Source: Rhodobacteraceae bacterium XHP0102 (GTDB taxonomy: Bacteria; Pseudomonadota; Alphaproteobacteria; Rhodobacterales; Rhodobacteraceae). Taken from it: a DNA stretch of 64,000 nucleotides. The stretch covers positions 248,001 through 312,000 of the forward strand of contig JAOWLD010000002.1 of NCBI GenBank assembly GCA_025751475.1. The letters run 5' to 3'. A model generated the notes under the pieces. It saw only the letters and a program-made list of their open reading frames with translations, was not told where the DNA came from and made no database searches. Of this stretch, positions 45,814 to 54,662 are shown one piece after another (position 1 is the stretch's first letter; each line of letters begins with the position of its first letter). The position numbers and the translations under genes are program-made.

Positions 45814-46886
45814 TATCCTGTCATTTCAAGATAGCCTTGTGCGCGATGACTTCCCGTGGCGCGAATTGGCCCTTCCCAATAGGGAATACTCCCTGCCATC
45901 CATGCATCTGGGTTGAGTGCCGTTGTGGTGATGTCGAGCCCGCGCGCGGGCAATTGGATGTTCCACCCCACAGGCACGCTGCGCCCCGCCACCTCATGGA
46001 GTTCCATCGGCGTCATGCGCAGGGCACCATTGCCATAGGCGGTGGGTGTGCCATCCGCCTCAATCCATGTGGCAGAGGTGAAGCGACTGCCATCAGTGCT
46101 GCGCAGCGCGAACCCCATCAATTTCTCGCCTGTGTCAAAATGCAACGAAACCCAGTCCCACCCTGATTGATCTGCGGCCAAAGGCTGTGACGACCATTCA
46201 CGATCCAGCCAAGCGTGCCCTGTGACCTTATGGACCCCATCGGTGAGGCTGATTGTGCCCTCCACCTCGAAGAAAGGCTGCGAGAAATAATAGCTGGCTT
46301 GCGCGCTCTCAGATTTGATGGAAAATCCTGCCTCGCCATGCAACACCAATGGCCCTGTGGCCGCCAATGTCAGATCATAGGCGAAATCCGCACCGCGCGC
46401 TGTCAGGGAAATCTCTGCCAGAGGATCGGAGCCGGGCGCCATGTCCAAGGACTGTAGCTGCCAGTCATCCATCCAGACGCGGAGCTGATTCTCGCGCAAA
46501 TCCGCGCCCGCTTGCCCCGTTGCGCCGCGCGCATAGCGTTCTGCGTGCACATGACGATCCGCCCATGTCACCGCCGCATGGCCAAGCCAGATTTGGCCAT
46601 CATCCCATGCTTCTTGCGGGCCATCTGCGGGCCGTGTCGCATTGCGAAAAACCGTCCACTGCACACCCAGATCTTGCCCTTCTTCGTCACGCAAATTCGC
46701 GGTCAAATACCACCATTCGATACGATAGGCGGGATGTGCGCCATGATCTTGGGGAAAGACCAGTTTGTTTGTGCGATCGACTTGCGCGAATCCCTCAACC
46801 GCCTGCCCCATCCCCGCAAAACCTTGGGCAAATAGGGGGTGCGCGCAAAATGTCAGACACAGCAGAAATGCGAGTTTAGCGTTCAT
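45810..46886 (-). CDS. Secreted lipocalin-like protein (AttH/CrtC-type)
   Basis: The 358-residue protein from ATG 46886 has a signal peptide ending near PLFAQ (about residue 21) and a two-lobed beta-barrel pattern with the family motif RIEWWYLTANL and later DREWSSQPL and DWVSLHF. This is the AttH/carotenoid-hydratase-like lipocalin fold. Next to FtsX-type ABC genes such proteins are thought to receive a lipid from the membrane permease. It overlaps the permease gene by 11 nt. Carotenoid hydratase activity is unlikely because no carotenoid genes are nearby. Confidence 0.75.
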   Translation of the reverse strand: MNAKLAFLLCLTFCAHPLFAQGFAGMGQAVEGFAQVDRTNKLVFPQDHGAHPAYRIEWWYLTANLRDEEGQDLGVQWTVFRNATRPADGPQEAWDDGQIWLGHAAVTWADRHVHAERYARGATGQAGADLRENQLRVWMDDWQLQSLDMAPGSDPLAEISLTARGADFAYDLTLAATGPLVLHGEAGFSIKSESAQASYYFSQPFFEVEGTISLTDGVHKVTGHAWLDREWSSQPLAADQSGWDWVSLHFDTGEKLMGFALRSTDGSRFTSATWIEADGTPTAYGNGALRMTPMELHEVAGRSVPVGWNIQLPARGLDITTTALNPDAWMAGSIPYWEGPIRATGSHRAQGYLEMTGY

Positions 46887-49326
46887 GGGCAAACAATCCG
46901 AGTAAGCGGTGCGGTGACAGTCGGGCCAATTTCCACGCGGGCCATATTGCAGAAATACCCGCTGCACACAGGGCCATCGCGCCAAGTTTCAAGAGATCGG
47001 TTGGAAAAACAGACATCGGCAAGCGCCAGCCGAAGGCCTCGACATTGATGATTGCCAGGAGGAAATGCGCGAGGGCAAATCCTACAGGCAGCGCAAAAAG
47101 AGAACAAAACAGCGCGAAGGCCAGAATGCGCAACATTTCGGTTCCTGCCAAAATCCGCCGCCGCTGCCCTGCTGCCCAAATCGGGGCAATCTGCACAAGA
47201 CGCATATCTGAAAGGGTCAATAGGCTTGTGAAAATTGCAAACCCAGCCACCCCGAGGGTCAATGCATTCAGCGCATATGTGACTTGGAAGGTTTGTTCGA
47301 ACACCCGCAGCGAGATATCTTTGACCGCAGTTTGATTGATCATGGACTGCGGCGATAGCCCTGTTGCAGCGGTGATTTCCGCGGCCAATTCGGTGACGCG
47401 ATTTGGATCCGTGCGCAAGGCAAAACGCAAAATCGGTGTATCGGGAAACAGGCTTTGAAACAGGGACAATCCGATGATCGCTTGGCCCTCTGGATTGCCG
47501 TAATCAGAATAGATACCCAAGATGGGTAAGGTGAGATTGGGAGTCACCGCGAAGAGATCGCCCAAACGATACCCATCCCGCCGCGCGAGTTGTTCGTTGA
47601 TCACCACACCCTGCCCTGTGGCCATATCGGACCAAGCTTGATCGGCGGCTTCCAAAAATGGCCAATGATCGCGATAGGTTGCGTGATCAATCAAGCCATG
47701 CAGCTGTGCAGGCAACCCGCCGAACCGTGTTTCGATCAGCGCAAAGGGGAGGATGGCCGCCACGCGTGGCTCAAGAAATGCGGTGACCGCTGCGGCTTGT
47801 TCGGGCGTTGCGGTGGTTAAATACATTTCCGAGGCCAATCTTTGATCCAACCACCCCGTGAAGGTATCGCGGAACGACCCCACCATGGTGGATACCCCGA
47901 TATTGGTGGATAGAGCCAGCAACAGTGCCATCAGCGACAGGGACAAGGCAGGCAATGACAGGCGCATATCTGCAAATATCCAATGCACATAAGCGTCACG
48001 GGTTTGATTTGCGATAATCCTCAAAACCGTGGCCAGAAAAACTGGCAAGATCAATGCCGATCCCAGAAGCAACGCCGCCAATCCTGCAAAGCCCAAGATC
48101 AACCCTTGCCCAAAAAGCGCCACCCCAAGGGCGAGGCCCAAAAGCGCCACGCCAATCCCGCCTTGCAAGCGGCGCAGCTGTGCGCTTGCGCGACCCCAAG
48201 CATTGGGTGTGGCTGATTGCAAAATGGGAAGCTGTGCCATCCGCCATAGGGCCGATGCGCCCGCGATCAGCGCCCCGCCCAATGACATCGCCAAAGCCGT
48301 GACAGCCCAGATCGGGTCAAATCCCAAGGTGCTGTCAATATCGGCACCATAAAGCCCTTGTAAACTGGCCGAGACTTCGGGGAGTAGGCTGGCCGCAAGG
48401 CCATATCCCAAAGCCAGCCCTAAGCCACCTGCAACAAGCGCGAGCAGACCAAGCTCGCCTGCCAGCAACAAGATCAAAGGCCGCAACGGCACACCCATCG
48501 CGCGCAGGGATCTTATGGTGGCGCGGCGTTGTTCAAAGGCCAGTCCAATGGTGGCATGGGTGATGAACAATCCGACTGCAAAGGCCAAAAACCCAAAAGC
48601 GGTGAGATTGAGGTGAAAGCTGTCGGTCAACCGCTCCAGATCACCGCTGGTTTCGGCGCGCTGTAGGACCACCTCATCGCGCAGCGCAATCCAATCCGTA
48701 ATTGGTGGCAGGCCGAGGGGCTGCTGCGCTGCCGCGATCAAAGCGGTTGCCCCATCATGCCCCAAAAATCGGGCAATCGTAGCGACATCCCCGATCACCA
48801 GCCCTGTGGCAAGGTTGGGGTCGAGGGTCGCCGCCATCAGGCGGCTTTCCACTGAAGGGGTCAAATCGGGGGGCAACCCCCTTGCGAGGGTCGCCTCGGA
48901 CATAAGGACCCGCCCCTCGAGCAAAAAATCGTTCACGTTCAACGTGCCGTCCTGCAGCGTTTCGGGCAGCGCGGGTACGGGTAAGGTGAGCGGGTCGATG
49001 CCAAGCAAGCGCAGCGCATTCGGGCCAGAGCCAAGCCGCCCCTCGATCACGGGCGAGACCAGATATCCTGATTGGCGCAACGTGCGAAACACCGCGATAT
49101 CCATCGGGCGACCGTCTGTCCGAAGGATTCGGTCAAATTGATCTTGGCCCAAAAGACCAGCTGCACGGGCATAGCTGCTGCGCGCCTCCGCGTTGAGCGC
49201 CTGAACCCCCGACCAAAGCGCAGTGGCCAGTGCAAGCCCCGCGATCAGGGCAAAGAGTTGCATCGGATGTCTGCGCCAATGCCCCAAAACGGCGGCAAGC
49301 GTGGCTGCGATGGCATCGCCCCTCAT
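46876..49326 (-). CDS. FtsX-family ABC transporter permease (two FtsX modules)
   Basis: The 816-residue protein has an N-terminal membrane segment (LFALIAGLALATALWSG), a periplasmic domain, four membrane segments, a second periplasmic domain (around IGVSTMVGSFRDTFTGWLDQ) and a C-terminal FtsX module. This is the MacB/LolCE-like mechanotransmission type that moves lipids or hydrophobic compounds at the membrane face rather than across it. It overlaps its ATPase gene by 4 nt and the lipocalin-like gene by 11 nt. Confidence 0.85.
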   Translation of the reverse strand: MRGDAIAATLAAVLGHWRRHPMQLFALIAGLALATALWSGVQALNAEARSSYARAAGLLGQDQFDRILRTDGRPMDIAVFRTLRQSGYLVSPVIEGRLGSGPNALRLLGIDPLTLPVPALPETLQDGTLNVNDFLLEGRVLMSEATLARGLPPDLTPSVESRLMAATLDPNLATGLVIGDVATIARFLGHDGATALIAAAQQPLGLPPITDWIALRDEVVLQRAETSGDLERLTDSFHLNLTAFGFLAFAVGLFITHATIGLAFEQRRATIRSLRAMGVPLRPLILLLAGELGLLALVAGGLGLALGYGLAASLLPEVSASLQGLYGADIDSTLGFDPIWAVTALAMSLGGALIAGASALWRMAQLPILQSATPNAWGRASAQLRRLQGGIGVALLGLALGVALFGQGLILGFAGLAALLLGSALILPVFLATVLRIIANQTRDAYVHWIFADMRLSLPALSLSLMALLLALSTNIGVSTMVGSFRDTFTGWLDQRLASEMYLTTATPEQAAAVTAFLEPRVAAILPFALIETRFGGLPAQLHGLIDHATYRDHWPFLEAADQAWSDMATGQGVVINEQLARRDGYRLGDLFAVTPNLTLPILGIYSDYGNPEGQAIIGLSLFQSLFPDTPILRFALRTDPNRVTELAAEITAATGLSPQSMINQTAVKDISLRVFEQTFQVTYALNALTLGVAGFAIFTSLLTLSDMRLVQIAPIWAAGQRRRILAGTEMLRILAFALFCSLFALPVGFALAHFLLAIINVEAFGWRLPMSVFPTDLLKLGAMALCAAGISAIWPAWKLARLSPHRLLGLFAHER

Positions 49327-49982
49327 GGCGCAATCGTGCCGCGCTGCAAATGTTGCTGCGCGCCCAACTGTGCCGCAATGCGCGCAGAGTGCGTGACCAT
49401 CAAAAGACCCGCCCCGCTTTCGGCAAGCAGGTCCAAAAACAGCGCAAGAACAATTTGCGCGTTTTCCTCGTCCAGATTTCCCGTTGGCTCATCCGCTAGG
49501 ATCAGGTCAGGCTTTAGGGCCAAGGCGCGGCCCACGGCAACGCGCTGTTGCTGCCCACCCGAAATCTCCTCGGGATATCGGGCCAAAAGAGGCTCTAATC
49601 CTAGTGTTCGTGACAGATGGGCGATCCAACTTGGATCATGGCGGCCCGCAAGGCGCGCCTGAAATGCCAGATTTTCAGCGATGGTGAGGGCGGGGATTAG
49701 GTTGAATTGCTGAAACACCAGACCGATGGATTTCCGCCTGATCTGCGCAAGCCCCGCATCATCAAGCCCTGTGAGGTCTTGGCCGTTGATCAAAATCTGA
49801 CCTGCATCTGCGCGCTCCAGCCCTGCAACAAGATGCAACAGGGTAGATTTTCCGGCGCCACTTTCCCCTGTCAGCGCCAAAGATTGACCCGCTGCGAGCG
49901 TCAGGGAGACGTCATTTAGAACCCGCACGACCCCCTCGGCCGTGTCAAAGGATTTTGAAAGATGTCGCAGGTCTAACAGCAT
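49323..49982 (-). CDS. ABC transporter ATP-binding protein (LolD/MacB type)
   Basis: The 219-residue ATPase from ATG 49982 has Walker A GESGAGKST (39-47), the signature ISGGQQQRVAVGRAL and Walker B LILADEPTGNLD, the last two typical of the LolD/MacB/FtsE group. Eighteen more codons upstream are open but unlike the family. It is the first gene of a three-gene unit with the FtsX-type permease and the lipocalin-like protein. Confidence 0.88.
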   Translation of the reverse strand: MLLDLRHLSKSFDTAEGVVRVLNDVSLTLAAGQSLALTGESGAGKSTLLHLVAGLERADAGQILINGQDLTGLDDAGLAQIRRKSIGLVFQQFNLIPALTIAENLAFQARLAGRHDPSWIAHLSRTLGLEPLLARYPEEISGGQQQRVAVGRALALKPDLILADEPTGNLDEENAQIVLALFLDLLAESGAGLLMVTHSARIAAQLGAQQHLQRGTIAP

Positions 49983-50042
49983 CGCCCACCCGATTGTCGC
50001 ACAGCTTGGAACATAGCCCGCTTGGACGGATTGCACAGTGCT

Positions 50043-50789
50043 CTAGCGCAGACGGATTGGCAGATCGAAATTATAGATCGGACGGCTCAGCCCATCTGGT
50101 GCGGAGGGATAGGGACTGGCGCGCTCTACGAAGGCGAGGATTGCATGATCTAGTTCGGCCTGACCCGTGCTGGTCAGGATCCGCGCCTCCTGCAGATGCC
50201 CGTTTGCATCAATCACAAGTCGTAGGGTCGCGGTGCCTTGACCACGAGGACGGCCGCGGCTGCGCTCAAGCTGTGTCAAAATCCCCCGCCCCCAAGTCGA
50301 CATCAATTGATTGACTGCGCCGTTTGACCTTTGGCTTTGCGCAGTGTCTTCTGGGATCGTCTCTGTTGTTGCACCGTTTTGACCCAACTGCCCAGTGCCG
50401 CGTGCAACTTGTGGCGGGGGAGATGGTGCTAAATCTGGTGGGCTGTCTGGCGTTGTGGGTGCCAAGATGGGTGACGCCAAAGCGTGATCAGATGCAGCGG
50501 TCTGCGCCCCCTGTGGTAGAATCGGCGCATGGGTTTGGGGAGCCATCGGGGGCTGCAGTGGCGCTGCGGCGGCATAGCCCGCTTCGGGCGGGCGGGTCCA
50601 GTTCTCGACCAACATGGCCAAATCCTGCGGCGCTGCGGCAAGGCTGACGCGATGCAGCCCTGCATCCCCTGCGCCCTCTGCACCTGTCATTCTCGTGCTG
50701 TGACCATGACCAACCCATGCAGCGACCCCCAAATGAAGGCCCAGCGAAACGCCAAGGAAGCCCAGAGCCTGCACAACCGTCTTGATCAT
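50043..50789 (-). CDS. TonB-family energy transducer
   Basis: TonB carries proton-motive energy from ExbBD to outer-membrane receptors. The 248-residue protein has an N-terminal anchor (VVQALGFLGVSLGLHLGVAAW) with the conserved His (H19), a Pro-rich periplasmic stretch (about 75-135) and the C-terminal TonB domain with LRLVIDANGHLQEARILTSTG. It is the last gene of the corrinoid operon and overlaps the second exbD by 4 nt. As it shares an operon with btuB it is likely dedicated to corrinoid uptake. Confidence 0.88.
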   Translation of the reverse strand: MIKTVVQALGFLGVSLGLHLGVAAWVGHGHSTRMTGAEGAGDAGLHRVSLAAAPQDLAMLVENWTRPPEAGYAAAAPLQPPMAPQTHAPILPQGAQTAASDHALASPILAPTTPDSPPDLAPSPPPQVARGTGQLGQNGATTETIPEDTAQSQRSNGAVNQLMSTWGRGILTQLERSRGRPRGQGTATLRLVIDANGHLQEARILTSTGQAELDHAILAFVERASPYPSAPDGLSRPIYNFDLPIRLR

Positions 50790-51205
50790 TCGCGGGCGCC
50801 CCCAATGGTCGTCATCAAATCCACCTCAGCGATACCAAGGCCGCCCAGATCAGACAGCGCGCGGGCCAGTTTTTCCGCGGGATATTGCGCATCCACGGCC
50901 AAGGAAACAGTCTCTAAGCCTATGGTTTGTGCCGCTTCGATGCCGCGCAAAACCGCCGCCTTTCCGCGCAGATTGCCAAAGGCCCACTCCTCATCCCGAC
51001 TGATATATATCACCTGTTCGGCCTGCACGCTCAGGGGGTCAGCCATCTCGGACACGGGCAATCGTAGGTCCACAGGCGCGCTTGGGCGCAGCGTTGCGCT
51101 TGTTAAGAAGAAGATCAGCAACAAGAAAACAACGTTGATCATCGGCACCATATCGAGATCAGCTAATTTCCGTCTGGATCTTATGGGGGCGGCTGTGAAT
51201 TTCAT
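50786..51205 (-). CDS. ExbD-like protein 2, with Asn in place of the conserved membrane Asp
   Basis: The 139-residue protein has the ExbD/TolR layout: short basic N-terminus, one membrane helix (MVPMINVVFLLLIFFLT, residues 19-35) and a periplasmic domain. In the family the helix reads PMIDVVF, and this Asp carries protons. Here the codon is AAC, giving Asn at residue 24. The rest of the helix is unchanged, so the protein is unlikely to be a decayed copy. It overlaps the neighbouring exbD1 and tonB genes by 4 nt each. Confidence 0.87.
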   Translation of the reverse strand: MKFTAAPIRSRRKLADLDMVPMINVVFLLLIFFLTSATLRPSAPVDLRLPVSEMADPLSVQAEQVIYISRDEEWAFGNLRGKAAVLRGIEAAQTIGLETVSLAVDAQYPAEKLARALSDLGGLGIAEVDLMTTIGGARE

Positions 51206-51615
51206 TCGATCACCGCAAGATTGTTTAAGCCAGCAGAGCGCAGCACAGCCATCAACTCAAGCATATGTTCCACCGTGGCCCCGTCTTTGGGCTGGAGAAT
51301 AATTTTATTCTGTGGCCCGTCTTCGCCGAGCGGATCAGGCATCAGCGCGCGCAATGCGGGGATCAGCGCGGCAAGAGACATTTCGCGCCCATTCAGCGCG
51401 AGGACGTCTTGGGAAAAAGTCACCAAACGGGGCGGCCCTTCGTATGTGTTACGGCCTGAACCGTCAGGGTTATTTGCACGCAAAGGCACAATTGCATCGC
51501 GCCCAAGCTGTGCCGCCAGCATGAAAAAAATCAACAACAGAAACACCACGTCAATCATCGGCGCAAGGCTTGCCCGCCGCCGCACAGATCGCGTGTTTTG
51601 AAACTCAACCCTCAT
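51202..51615 (-). CDS. exbD: ExbD-like protein 1 (proton-channel subunit)
   Basis: The 137-residue protein has the canonical helix APMIDVVFLLLIFFML (18-33) with the essential Asp at residue 22, followed by a periplasmic domain (LILQPKDGATVEH-like segment). ExbD dimers sit in the pore of the ExbB pentamer and couple proton flow to TonB. It overlaps exbB and the second exbD by 4 nt each. Confidence 0.9.
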   Translation of the reverse strand: MRVEFQNTRSVRRRASLAPMIDVVFLLLIFFMLAAQLGRDAIVPLRANNPDGSGRNTYEGPPRLVTFSQDVLALNGREMSLAALIPALRALMPDPLGEDGPQNKIILQPKDGATVEHMLELMAVLRSAGLNNLAVIE

Positions 51616-52226
51616 CCGCGCGGCCCTTTATGGGCAAAGATTCGGGTGGCGATATCCTCGAAATCATGACGGAGGCGATCGTGAATGCCATCGAACCATG
51701 TCAGGCACATCGCCACGGGGATTGCCACGGCCATGCCTGCGGCGGTGGTCAACAGGGCCGCCCAAATTCCGCCTGCCAATGTTGCAGGGTCCGCATTTCC
51801 GCCCTCTATCTGCAATGCTTGGAACGCGTCAATCATGCCCAAAACAGTGCCCAAAAGGCCCATCAGAGGCGCGATTGTGACGATAAGTTCCAAGGCGCGC
51901 AAACCTGTGGCGATGTCTTGCAGAGCGCCACGCGCGACACGTGCGATTTCCTCTTTGCGGCCTGTGTCGTCCCAACGCGGGCTTTGATGCAGGGCAATCG
52001 CGGCACGGGCAAAGTCTGCGCGCAGGCCTTTGGCCTGTTGCAGGGCGGCCTCTCCATCGGACCCCGCCAACCATTGCGTCAGCGCCGCTTGCGTGGCGCG
52101 CCCAGATCGAAATGCACCAAGCCCTGCAAGTTGGCGTATCTTCCACAGGATCACGGCAAGGCTGATCACTGACAGGGCGGCGATGAGGCTGAGGATTGGT
52201 CCCCCTTTGAGGAATAACTCGGTCAT
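51612..52226 (-). CDS. exbB: MotA/TolQ/ExbB proton channel family protein
   Basis: ExbB forms the pentameric channel that energises TonB. The chosen ATG at 52226 gives 204 residues with a first membrane segment (GPILSLIAALSVISLAVILW), then the conserved pair LELIVTIAPLMGLLGTVLGMI and GGIWAALLTTAAGMAVAIP, which carry the pore Thr residues. It overlaps cbiZ by 4 nt and exbD1 by 4 nt. Operon position ties it to corrinoid uptake rather than to the Tol system. Confidence 0.9.
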   Translation of the reverse strand: MTELFLKGGPILSLIAALSVISLAVILWKIRQLAGLGAFRSGRATQAALTQWLAGSDGEAALQQAKGLRADFARAAIALHQSPRWDDTGRKEEIARVARGALQDIATGLRALELIVTIAPLMGLLGTVLGMIDAFQALQIEGGNADPATLAGGIWAALLTTAAGMAVAIPVAMCLTWFDGIHDRLRHDFEDIATRIFAHKGPRG

Positions 52227-52894
52227 TTTGTGTCCTCGCCGTTGAGATAGGTGTCGCATCCCGCGCGCACGGCCTCATAGATCGCAAGACCCAAGGCATG
52301 GCCAATTTCTGTATGCAGCCCTGCAAAGGTTTCTGGCCGATCCGCATCTGCGGTGCAGGCCAATGTGATGCAATCTGTGCCTGTGCCTGTCGCCGTCATC
52401 GCTTTGCCATCCACCATGACCTGATACCCAGATTCGAGCACCGCAGTCGTGCGCGCTTCGGCGATTATGGTCATGGCCTCCAGCATCGCGCTTTGGGTCA
52501 AATGACGATTGAGGCGCGCCGCGATATTGATGGTCCCATATGCCTCAGGTGCAGCAAGGCGGCGTGTGCCGATCCGTTCTGCATTGGAAAGACCCAATGT
52601 GACCAATGCCTCGGCCACAGTGTCCCCAATCTCTGCGCGATGATGGTGATGAAAGTGAATATCACGCGATGTCAGCATCGCTATGCTGTCCTGCGGGCGG
52701 GGCAGGTGTGTTGCGACCTCCCCGTTAAGCCAGCCGATCACATCAAAATCAATCGGCAAATCGGCATTTCGCACCTCGCGCCATGCGATATGGTGCGCAG
52801 TCACGAAACCCGAACGATAAGGCGCGAAGCTTAGGCAATCATGGATCCCGCCCAAATCCCACAACAGCCAAGGATGGGTGAGGGTTACGCTCAT
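52223..52894 (-). CDS. cbiZ: Adenosylcobinamide amidohydrolase CbiZ
   Basis: CbiZ removes the aminopropanol side chain of adenosylcobinamide to give adenosylcobyric acid, letting the cell remodel scavenged corrinoids with its own lower ligand. The 223-residue protein has the family segments GTINIAARLNRHL (120-132), AMLEAMTIIAEARTTA and TATGTGTDCITLAC (167-180), then FAGLHTEIGHALGLAIYEAV. CbiZ has been characterised in Rhodobacter sphaeroides. Here it lies between the BtuFCD transporter genes and exbB, overlapping both by 4 nt. Confidence 0.9.
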   Translation of the reverse strand: MSVTLTHPWLLWDLGGIHDCLSFAPYRSGFVTAHHIAWREVRNADLPIDFDVIGWLNGEVATHLPRPQDSIAMLTSRDIHFHHHHRAEIGDTVAEALVTLGLSNAERIGTRRLAAPEAYGTINIAARLNRHLTQSAMLEAMTIIAEARTTAVLESGYQVMVDGKAMTATGTGTDCITLACTADADRPETFAGLHTEIGHALGLAIYEAVRAGCDTYLNGEDTK

Positions 52895-53667
52895 CTCACC
52901 ACCTCAAGCGCTTGAAAGATCAACCCTTGATCCGATGTGGTGACATGGGCGGTGATGCCGAAGACCTGCCGCAAATGGGCTTCGGTCAGCACGTTTTTGG
53001 GTGCGCCATCGGCGCGTTTCTGTCCATGATCCATAAGGATCAAACGATCACAAAACCGTGCGGCCAGACCCAAATCATGCAGGGAAACGAGAGCCGCTTT
53101 TCCTTGACGGGTCAGGTCGCGCAGATAGGCCAGCGTGGCGATCTGGTGGCGGGGGTCTAGGCCCGCAACGGGCTCATCTGCCATGATCAAGGGACAATCT
53201 TGTGCCAAAGCGCGCGCCATCAGCACCCGCGCCTGCTCGCCGCCCGAAAGTGCGGTCGCTGGGCGCTTTTCAAACCCTGTGAGATCCATTGCGGCCAAGG
53301 CATGGGCCACGGCCGTGCGATCATTCTGTTGTGGCATCTGACCCGCGGCCAGATGGGGAACGCGGCCCAGCATGACCAAAGTTTCTACGGATACGGGCCA
53401 AGCGATTTCGCGATTCTGTGGCAACCAAGCGACTGCTTTGGCACGCAGATCCGCGCGCAACGCCGTAAGTGACGAGTGGCCCTGATGCGGCAGAAGCCCC
53501 AAAGCCCCACGCATCAATGAGGTTTTTCCGGCACCATTCGGGCCGATGAGGCCCACCAATTCGCCCGCTTGGATGGTGATCGAAACATGATCTACAACGG
53601 GGCATTCGCCGCGATATACCGACAGGTCTAACAGGGACAAGCATGGGGGTGAGGATGGGGTGGTCAT
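52891..53667 (-). CDS. btuD: Corrinoid ABC transporter ATP-binding protein (BtuD-like)
   Basis: The 258-residue protein from ATG 53667 has Walker A GPNGAGKTS (42-50), the signature LSGGEQARVLMARAL and Walker B CPLIMADEPVAGLDP, the FepC/BtuD type. Much more upstream sequence is open in this frame but is only the btuC gene read out of frame. It overlaps btuC and cbiZ by 4 nt each. Corrinoid as substrate is inferred from the riboswitch, BtuB and CbiZ. Confidence 0.88.
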   Translation of the reverse strand: MTTPSSPPCLSLLDLSVYRGECPVVDHVSITIQAGELVGLIGPNGAGKTSLMRGALGLLPHQGHSSLTALRADLRAKAVAWLPQNREIAWPVSVETLVMLGRVPHLAAGQMPQQNDRTAVAHALAAMDLTGFEKRPATALSGGEQARVLMARALAQDCPLIMADEPVAGLDPRHQIATLAYLRDLTRQGKAALVSLHDLGLAARFCDRLILMDHGQKRADGAPKNVLTEAHLRQVFGITAHVTTSDQGLIFQALEVVR

Positions 53668-54662
53668 AGCTCGGCCCGCCGCGTGCGATAAATCAGATGC
53701 AGAAAAATCGGCGCGCCAATGATCGCCATCACCACGCCCAGTTTCAAGTCGCGATCGGGCAGGATCAGCCGTGCTGCAATATCCGCAGCCAAGACCAAGG
53801 CCGCGCCACCAAGGGCGGATGCGGGCAAAAGCCGCGAAGGCTGCGCACCCACAAAAGGGCGCAGGATATGCGGCACCACGAGGCCCACAAACCCGATTGC
53901 GCCCACCACCGATGTGGCGGCACCCGTGCAGGCGGCAACCCCCGCAACCAAAACCCAACGCAAAACACCAAGGTTGATACCAAGTGAGGCGGCAGCGTCT
54001 TCGCCTAAGATCAGCGTATCCAGACCCCGCGCCGTGGAAAGGATCAGAACCCATCCAAGCGCCATGAAAGGCAACGCAATCCAAATATGGGAAAAGCTGC
54101 GATCAGCCAGTGATCCGAGCATCCAAAACACGATCTCGGAGGTGGCGAACGGATTGGGAGACAGGTTTAGCACCAGGGATGTCAACGCGCCTGCCAATGC
54201 GCTGATTGCGATTCCCGCAAGGATCAGGGTCAGCGACCCTCCCCTTGGGCCTGCCAACAGCAGCAACAGCACGACCGCAATGGCCGCCCCCACAAGGCCA
54301 AAGAAGGGCAAAACGATCATCATCTGTGCCGCAATGCCTGTTTGGAGCGTGATAACGGCGCCAAGCGCCGCCGAAGAGGAGACGCCAATCAGCCCAGGTT
54401 CGGCCAGAGGATTGCGCAGATACCCTTGCAACGCCGCCCCTGACAAACCCAAGCTGAACCCAACCATGATGGCCAAGAGCGCGCGCGGCAGGCGGATTTC
54501 TTGCATCACAAGGCTCACCGCATCGCCCGTGCCTGTGAACAGCGCCGTCAAGCTGTCGCTGATGGAAAACCCCGCAGGCCCGATCAACAGCGATGCCGTG
54601 CAGAGCAGCAGCACCAGAACAGACAATCCCCCAAGGAGGCGCATTTGGGAAATGCCAGTCAT
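53664..54662 (-). CDS. btuC: Corrinoid ABC transporter permease (BtuC-like, FecCD family)
   Basis: The 332-residue protein has about ten membrane segments and the FecCD signatures LRLPRALLAIMVGFSLGLSGAALQG and GFVGLVVPHILRPFVG. FecCD permeases transport siderophores, haem or vitamin B12; operon context points to corrinoids. It overlaps btuF and btuD by 4 nt each. Confidence 0.9.
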   Translation of the reverse strand: MTGISQMRLLGGLSVLVLLLCTASLLIGPAGFSISDSLTALFTGTGDAVSLVMQEIRLPRALLAIMVGFSLGLSGAALQGYLRNPLAEPGLIGVSSSAALGAVITLQTGIAAQMMIVLPFFGLVGAAIAVVLLLLLAGPRGGSLTLILAGIAISALAGALTSLVLNLSPNPFATSEIVFWMLGSLADRSFSHIWIALPFMALGWVLILSTARGLDTLILGEDAAASLGINLGVLRWVLVAGVAACTGAATSVVGAIGFVGLVVPHILRPFVGAQPSRLLPASALGGAALVLAADIAARLILPDRDLKLGVVMAIIGAPIFLHLIYRTRRAEL

